A DNA stretch of 9,330 nt from Dehalococcoidia bacterium. GTDB taxonomy: Bacteria > Chloroflexota > Dehalococcoidia > Dehalococcoidales > E44-bin46. The position numbers and the translations under genes were made by a program. Below, in pieces: positions 5,530 to 9,330 of the stretch (position 1 is the stretch's first letter; every line of letters begins with the position of its first letter). The stretch covers positions 1 through 9,330 of the forward strand of contig DAOWAU010000020.1 of the NCBI GenBank assembly GCA_030634425.1. The letters are read 5' to 3'. The notes under the pieces are model-generated. The model saw only the letters and a list, made by a program, of their open reading frames with translations. It was not told where the DNA came from and made no database searches.

Positions 5530-6789
5530 ATGGGACTTCAACGGTGTAAGGGGACTCGAGATTTATCCCCTGAGGAGATGAGAAGGTTCCGCTTTATTGA
5601 GGAAGCATTTAGGGGCTGCTGCCTCAAATGGGGCTATGGGGAGATTAAGACACCAACCCTTGAGTATCTGCACCTATTCACCTCAACCGGCACACTTACT
5701 CCCAGTATGCTAGGTAAAGTATATTCCTTCCTTGACTGGGATGGCTGGAGTGGGGAGAGGGTGGTATTGAGACCCGACGGCACTATCCCCGTGGCCAGGC
5801 TTTATATCGATAGCATGGAAGGCAAGGGATTGGCTAAGCTCTTCTATGTAACTAATCTCTTTATCTTTGAGGAGACGGGGAAGGAGACCAGGGAGAGGTG
5901 GCAGGGTGGGGTTGAGCTTATAGGGGCAGGCTCTCCTCTTGCCGATGTAGAATTGGTATTACTGGCTTTGGAGGTTTTGAAAAGGGTAGGGGTGGAAGAT
6001 GTGGTGTTGAAGCTATCCCATATGGGCTTAATCAGGGGTTTACTCCTCAAGCTGGGGCTAAGTCCTGAAGAACAAGCTAAGATATTTGACCAAATTTTGG
6101 ACGGGGGTGTAGGGGTTCTGGCCGGAATAAAATCGGGGAAACCCGAGCTTGACAAGGCTTTGTCTTTATTACTGGACTTGAAAGGGAAATCATCCGGATT
6201 TCTAAAGAACTTCAAGCTGCTATTCACCCAGAGCATGCCTGAGCTTAAACCTTCCCTTGACAATTTCATAAGCATTGCCGACCTTCTTGAGTCTTTAGGG
6301 CATAATTACCAGATTGACCTGGCTTCAGGGAGGGGCTTTGAATACTATACCGGGGTGATTTTCCAGCTGTCTAAGGCTAAGAGGATAATAGGCGGTGGAG
6401 GTAGATACGATGCTCTTATTCCTTTGATGGGTGGCAAGAATATCCCTGCCTCAGGTTTTGCCCTCTACTTCGACCACTTGATGAACTTGGTAAAACCAGC
6501 AACTTTGGCTAAGCCTCTGGCTCAAGGAGTCCTGATCGACGCTGAACCAAAAGCGATAAAACAAGGCTTTGATATGGTCAGTCGCCTCCACGAAGCCGGC
6601 TATGTAGCTGAATTTAAGCTGGAGGCTAAGGAGCCAGCCGAGTTTGAGTGGAGGCTTAACATTCGCAGTAAAGCACCCTTGTTTGTTTTGACTGACCAAA
6701 CCAAGCAGAGAAGGTTTGAGGCGCAAACTGCTGATGAGGTTCTGGCGCTATTGAGGAAGGGGAATGTCAATAAAGATAGCGTTGCCTAA
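5530..6789 (+). CDS. hisZ: ATP phosphoribosyltransferase regulatory subunit HisZ
   Basis: This 419-residue paralogue of histidyl-tRNA synthetase binds short-form HisG, is needed for its activity, and mediates histidine feedback. The class II core is present: motif 1 region CKGTRDLSPEEM (6-17), LRPDGTIPVARLY (80-92), the QGGVELIG strand (125-132), GRGFEYYTGVIFQL (267-280) and the motif 3 region IIGGGGRYDALIPLMGG (287-302). Against synthetase function, the motif 2 arginine of HisRS (FRYE) is replaced in IFEE (112-115), and the HisRS signature RGLDYYTRT is altered to GFEYYTG. The C-terminal part (about 330-410) looks like a reduced anticodon-binding fold, longer than minimal HisZ proteins. ATG 5530 has AAGAAAGG 6 nt upstream. 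The gene overlaps hisG by 26 bases, implying coupled synthesis of the two partners. A divergent HisRS is the alternative, but context and residues favour HisZ. Confidence 0.9.
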   Translation: MGLQRCKGTRDLSPEEMRRFRFIEEAFRGCCLKWGYGEIKTPTLEYLHLFTSTGTLTPSMLGKVYSFLDWDGWSGERVVLRPDGTIPVARLYIDSMEGKGLAKLFYVTNLFIFEETGKETRERWQGGVELIGAGSPLADVELVLLALEVLKRVGVEDVVLKLSHMGLIRGLLLKLGLSPEEQAKIFDQILDGGVGVLAGIKSGKPELDKALSLLLDLKGKSSGFLKNFKLLFTQSMPELKPSLDNFISIADLLESLGHNYQIDLASGRGFEYYTGVIFQLSKAKRIIGGGGRYDALIPLMGGKNIPASGFALYFDHLMNLVKPATLAKPLAQGVLIDAEPKAIKQGFDMVSRLHEAGYVAEFKLEAKEPAEFEWRLNIRSKAPLFVLTDQTKQRRFEAQTADEVLALLRKGNVNKDSVA

Positions 6790-7408
6790 GGGGCGCCTTT
6801 TAGGCGAGACAGCTGACTTGCTACAGGGGGCAGGGTGGGGACTAGGTGAATACCACACGAGAGCCCGCATTTATCGCCTTCAATCAGAAAATTTTCCTGT
6901 CCTCTCAGCCAAGGTGTTCCATGAGAAGGATATTCCCATTCAGGTGGCAATAGGAAACTATGATTTAGGAATCTGTGGGCTGGATTGGGTTGAAGAGCTT
7001 TTAGTTAAATACCCCAGCAGTGCTTTGGTTAAGGTAAAAAATCTGGGATATGGGGAGGGTGCCTTATATGTGGTTGTTAGCCGCTCTGCGGGGGTATCTG
7101 CGGTGGAGGAGATGCGGGCAAAAGAGGACGCGGTGCGGATTGCCAGCGAGTATCCTAACCTGGCTGAGTTCTTTTCCCTGAACCTTCGGCTGAGGAGGTT
7201 TAGCATCTTCCCCCTGTGGGGAGGGGCTGAGGTTTATCCACCGGAAAATGCCGACCTGGCATTAATTCCGGGAAGGGTAGGGAAGAGGTCCTTTGCTTAC
7301 GACCTCATGCCGACAAGTAAAATACTCGGTTTCAGCGCCTTTCTCATTGCTAATAAGAACAGCTGGGAAACAAAGGACATGAGCAAATTGTTGGCTTCTC
7401 TCGGGGGT
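6764..7408 (+). repeat. HisG internal repeat, copy 1 (N-terminal half)
   Basis: This is the coding extent of the first HisG unit, residues about 1-215. Equivalent motifs recur in copy 2 after 248-252 residues: P8/P257, D67/D315, W75/W323, PSS 84-86/332-334, R125/R377, W152/W404 and D164/D416. Copy 1 keeps PKGR. It has histidine H53 in place of the usual arginine, and I168, V172 and R175 where the PRPP loop normally has D, T and T. Confidence 0.85.
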
Positions 7409-8215
7409 GAACTGCTGGTCGATAAGGAGCGTCTCACTTCTGCTGAGATAACAAGTGTGCCAGGAAAATCAAGGATTACTCCGGAAGTCCGTTTTAAGGA
7501 AGCAGATGAAGCTACAGTCCGACTCGCTTTTCCTGATGGGCATCAACAGCAACCCACCCTTCGTCTGTTGAATAAGGCTGGCATCAGGATTGAGGATTAC
7601 CCATCACCGAGAAATAATCGCCGGCCAACCGTTGACCTAGAAGGCGTGATGCCCAAGGTGGTCAGACCTCAAGACATGCCATTACAAGTAGCTAACGGGA
7701 ACTTTGACCTGGCTATTACCGGTAGAGATTGGCTTATGAACCATCTCGATCAGTTTCCATCAAGCCCGGTAACAGAGCTTATGGACCTCAAGTTTGGCAA
7801 GGTGAAAATAGTGGCGGTAATAAGTAAGGATTTACCGGTATCCGATGCCTACAGCTTGAGGCAGCTTAATGCTAAGCAGGCGGTGCCATTGAGGATAGCT
7901 TCGGAGTATATAAATATCGCTGATAAGTATGCCAGGGATAATCACCTTGGGATGTATAGAATAGTTCCTACCTGGGGTGCCAGTGAAGCTTTTTTGCCTG
8001 AGGATGCTGACCTGCTAATTGAGAATACACAGACAGGACAGACCATAGCCAGGCATAACCTTAAGATTATTGATACCCTTTTTGAATCAACAGCTTGCTT
8101 GATTGGCAACAGAGATAGCATATCCAACCCCAGCAAGAAGAAAAGAATAAAGTCTATTATTGAAACCCTGCGCATGGCAGTGGAAAAGCGATGGCAAAAG
8201 GTGAAAGATGAGTAA
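6764..8215 (+). CDS. hisG: Tandem-duplicated short-form HisG, ATP phosphoribosyltransferase
   Basis: HisG catalyses the first histidine step, joining ATP and PRPP. Short HisG is normally about 200-230 residues; this frame has 483 and holds two HisG regions (about 1-215 and 250-455) joined by a linker, without the ACT-like domain of long HisG. N-half: ALPKGRLL (6-13), HEKDIP (53-58), DLGICGLDW (67-75), RIASEYPN (125-132), WGGAEVYP (152-159), degraded PRPP loop DLALIPGRVGKRS (164-176). C-half: FPDGH (256-260), RPQDMP (301-306), DLAITGRDW (315-323), RIASEYIN (377-384), WGASEAFLP (404-412), PRPP loop DLLIENTQTGQT (416-427) and the canonical ending FESTACLIGN (440-449). Each half has therefore lost a different element. 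GAGG 7 nt before ATG 6764 sets the start. It overlaps hisZ by 26 nt and hisC by 8. The family is certain; the division of labour is inferred. Confidence 0.93.
   Translation: MSIKIALPKGRLLGETADLLQGAGWGLGEYHTRARIYRLQSENFPVLSAKVFHEKDIPIQVAIGNYDLGICGLDWVEELLVKYPSSALVKVKNLGYGEGALYVVVSRSAGVSAVEEMRAKEDAVRIASEYPNLAEFFSLNLRLRRFSIFPLWGGAEVYPPENADLALIPGRVGKRSFAYDLMPTSKILGFSAFLIANKNSWETKDMSKLLASLGGELLVDKERLTSAEITSVPGKSRITPEVRFKEADEATVRLAFPDGHQQQPTLRLLNKAGIRIEDYPSPRNNRRPTVDLEGVMPKVVRPQDMPLQVANGNFDLAITGRDWLMNHLDQFPSSPVTELMDLKFGKVKIVAVISKDLPVSDAYSLRQLNAKQAVPLRIASEYINIADKYARDNHLGMYRIVPTWGASEAFLPEDADLLIENTQTGQTIARHNLKIIDTLFESTACLIGNRDSISNPSKKKRIKSIIETLRMAVEKRWQKVKDE
7511..8119 (+). repeat. HisG internal repeat, copy 2 (C-terminal half)
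   Basis: This is the coding extent of the second HisG unit, residues about 250-452. It has D258 and H260 at the K and R positions of PKGR. It keeps R301 and a near-canonical PRPP loop with E420, T424, G425 and T427. QVA-GN-DL-I-G-DW is shared with copy 1, suggesting an internal duplication rather than fusion of two distant HisG types. Confidence 0.85.
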
Positions 8216-9305
8216 AAGAGCAGGAATAGAGAGATTTATCCGGTCTGACCTGGCCGCCTTTACTAGTTATCCCGCCAGTACCTCGCCAGAGACACTGGAA
8301 GGCAAAACTGATGTCCCCGTGGAAAGCATCATCAAACTGGATGCCAACGAGAATCCCTACGGCTGCTCGCCCAGGGTAAGACAGGCTCTGGCAGCTTACC
8401 CTCATTTCAATATCTATCCCGACAATGGCCAAGCAATACTGAGGAAGTCGCTGGCAGGATACACCGGGATTGATGCCAAGCAAATCGTGGCTGGTAATGG
8501 TGGGGACCAGATTATAGACCTTGTCTTGCGTTTATTTGTTGCCCCAGGTGACGAGGTGATAAATTGTACTCCCAGCTTTGTGATGTATCGCTTTGCCACC
8601 GGAGTGTGTGGCGGTACTTTAGTTGAGGTGCCCAGAGGTGAAGATTTTGCTATCAAGCTAAATGAGGTAAAAGCAGCTATAGGTGAAAAAACCAAGATAA
8701 TACTTCTAGCTAATCCTAATAACCCTACAGGAACAATTACTTCTCGGCGAGACATTCTGGAGATAGTGGATACCGGGATACCAGTGTTAGTTGATGAGGC
8801 GTACTATGAGTTTAGCGGGGAAACAGTGGCTCCATTAGTCGGCAAGTATGAAAACTTGATGGTAGCGCGGACATTCAGCAAGTGGGCAGGGCTTGCTGGT
8901 CTGAGGGTTGGCTACGGCATTTTCCCGCCTAAGATTGCCAATTACCTATTGAAAATCAAGCCTCCGTATAATGTAAACGTAGCCGCTTTGGTTGCTGTAC
9001 AGGAATCACTAAAGGATATCGATTACTTAATGGCTAGCGTAAAGGCTATAATTGCCGAGAGGGAAAGACTTTTCCGCGAGCTAAAGAAAGTAAAATGGTT
9101 GAAACCTCTCCCCTCGCAGGCCAACTTTATGCTTTGCTCGGTGTTAAGCGGCGAGGCAAGTCAACTTCAGCAAAAATTGCGAGATAAGGGCATCCTGGTT
9201 CGTTACTTTGACCGACCACGACTCAAGAATTGCATCCGCATTAGCGTAGGCAAACCGGAGCATACCGATGCCCTGATTAAAGCACTACAAGAAATAGAAA
9301 GATGA
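8208..9305 (+). CDS. hisC: Histidinol-phosphate aminotransferase
   Basis: This 365-residue PLP-dependent fold-type I aminotransferase converts imidazole-acetol phosphate and glutamate to histidinol phosphate. Seen are the N-terminal KLDANENPYG (43-52), YPDN (70-73), GNGGDQIIDL (96-105), NPNNPTG (169-175), DEAYYEF with D196 for the PLP ring nitrogen, TFSKWAGLAGLRVGYG with PLP lysine K225, and the C-terminal NCIRISVG with substrate-binding R344. These are the class-defining residues of HisC, and the length is normal. The ATG lies inside the hisG end, an 8-base overlap (ATGAGTAA), with AAGGTG 4 nt upstream. HisC usually follows hisD in such operons, but no hisD lies between hisG and hisC here. 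Related aminotransferases acting on aromatic substrates look similar; operon context makes HisC very likely. Confidence 0.95.
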   Translation: MSKRAGIERFIRSDLAAFTSYPASTSPETLEGKTDVPVESIIKLDANENPYGCSPRVRQALAAYPHFNIYPDNGQAILRKSLAGYTGIDAKQIVAGNGGDQIIDLVLRLFVAPGDEVINCTPSFVMYRFATGVCGGTLVEVPRGEDFAIKLNEVKAAIGEKTKIILLANPNNPTGTITSRRDILEIVDTGIPVLVDEAYYEFSGETVAPLVGKYENLMVARTFSKWAGLAGLRVGYGIFPPKIANYLLKIKPPYNVNVAALVAVQESLKDIDYLMASVKAIIAERERLFRELKKVKWLKPLPSQANFMLCSVLSGEASQLQQKLRDKGILVRYFDRPRLKNCIRISVGKPEHTDALIKALQEIER

Positions 9306-9330
9306 TTCAAGTAAATGTTAAAAATACTTA
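9302..9330 (+). CDS. Start of a further operon gene (truncated by window edge)
   Basis: ATG 9302-9304 overlaps the hisC stop TGA in the four-base ATGA arrangement typical of translational coupling, and the frame stays open to the edge (MIQVNVKNT...). The upstream purine-rich AAATAGAAAG is only a weak ribosome site. Nine codons are too few to identify the product. Position suggests another histidine gene (hisD, hisB, hisH, hisA and hisF are all absent from the window), but this is inference. Confidence 0.4.

Noticed and set aside
5844..6275. 143-codon minus-strand open frame opposite hisZ
   Set aside because: It is a shadow of the hisZ coding frame, low in complexity (S, P and K rich) and without family features.
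5530..6789. Histidyl-tRNA synthetase (hisS) as the identity of the gene before hisG
   Set aside because: The HisRS motif 2 arginine and the RGLDYYTRT signature are not preserved, and the gene is coupled to a short-form HisG, which fits HisZ. A functional HisRS should exist elsewhere in the genome.

Overview
The window looks like a chromosomal segment of a bacterium related to the Dehalococcoidia (Chloroflexota). That placement is an inference from moderate GC, a stand-alone biotin ligase without a DNA-binding domain, a HisZ/short-HisG type histidine pathway and the general look of the proteins. No rRNA or marker gene here proves it. Coding density is high, no gene-free stretch exceeds 300 bases, and no insertion sequence, phage, CRISPR or transfer signature is visible.

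Layout, left to right. (1) 1-194, minus strand: 5' part of a universal-stress (UspA) gene with a near-consensus promoter. (2) 195-437: divergent intergenic region with nested inverted repeats and, on the ABC side, an 18-bp palindrome that resembles a repressor operator. (3) 438-2204, plus: a two-gene drug-efflux type ABC exporter (ATPase plus ABC-2 permease). (4) 2241-2315, minus: tRNA-Gly(CCC) with encoded CCA and its own strong promoter. (5) 2387-3166, plus: biotin-protein ligase, followed by a hairpin lying between convergent genes. (6) 5343-3240, minus: an nfeD (membrane ClpP-class protease) and slipin (SPFH) operon, a well-known membrane quality-control pair. (7) 5530-9330, plus: a histidine-biosynthesis operon, hisZ-hisG-hisC and the first codons of a further gene. 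Every junction in it overlaps (26, 8 and 4 nt).

The most unusual item is hisG. It encodes 483 residues made of two complete short-form HisG catalytic regions in tandem, repeating with a period of about 248-252 residues. The halves have lost different active-site elements. The N-half keeps the PKGR loop but has a degraded PRPP loop and lacks the arginine before the D-x-P motif. The C-half keeps that arginine and the T-G-x-T PRPP loop but has lost PKGR. It sits directly behind hisZ, the regulatory partner of short HisG, so the window may hold a variant ATP-phosphoribosyltransferase with a covalent, asymmetric pseudo-dimer as its catalytic part.

Two gene starts were set downstream of the longest open frame because of ribosome binding sites: the ABC ATPase (ATG at 438, not GTG at 348) and nfeD (ATG at 5343, not TTG at 5349). 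Divergent promoters for nfeD and hisZ lie in 5376-5469.
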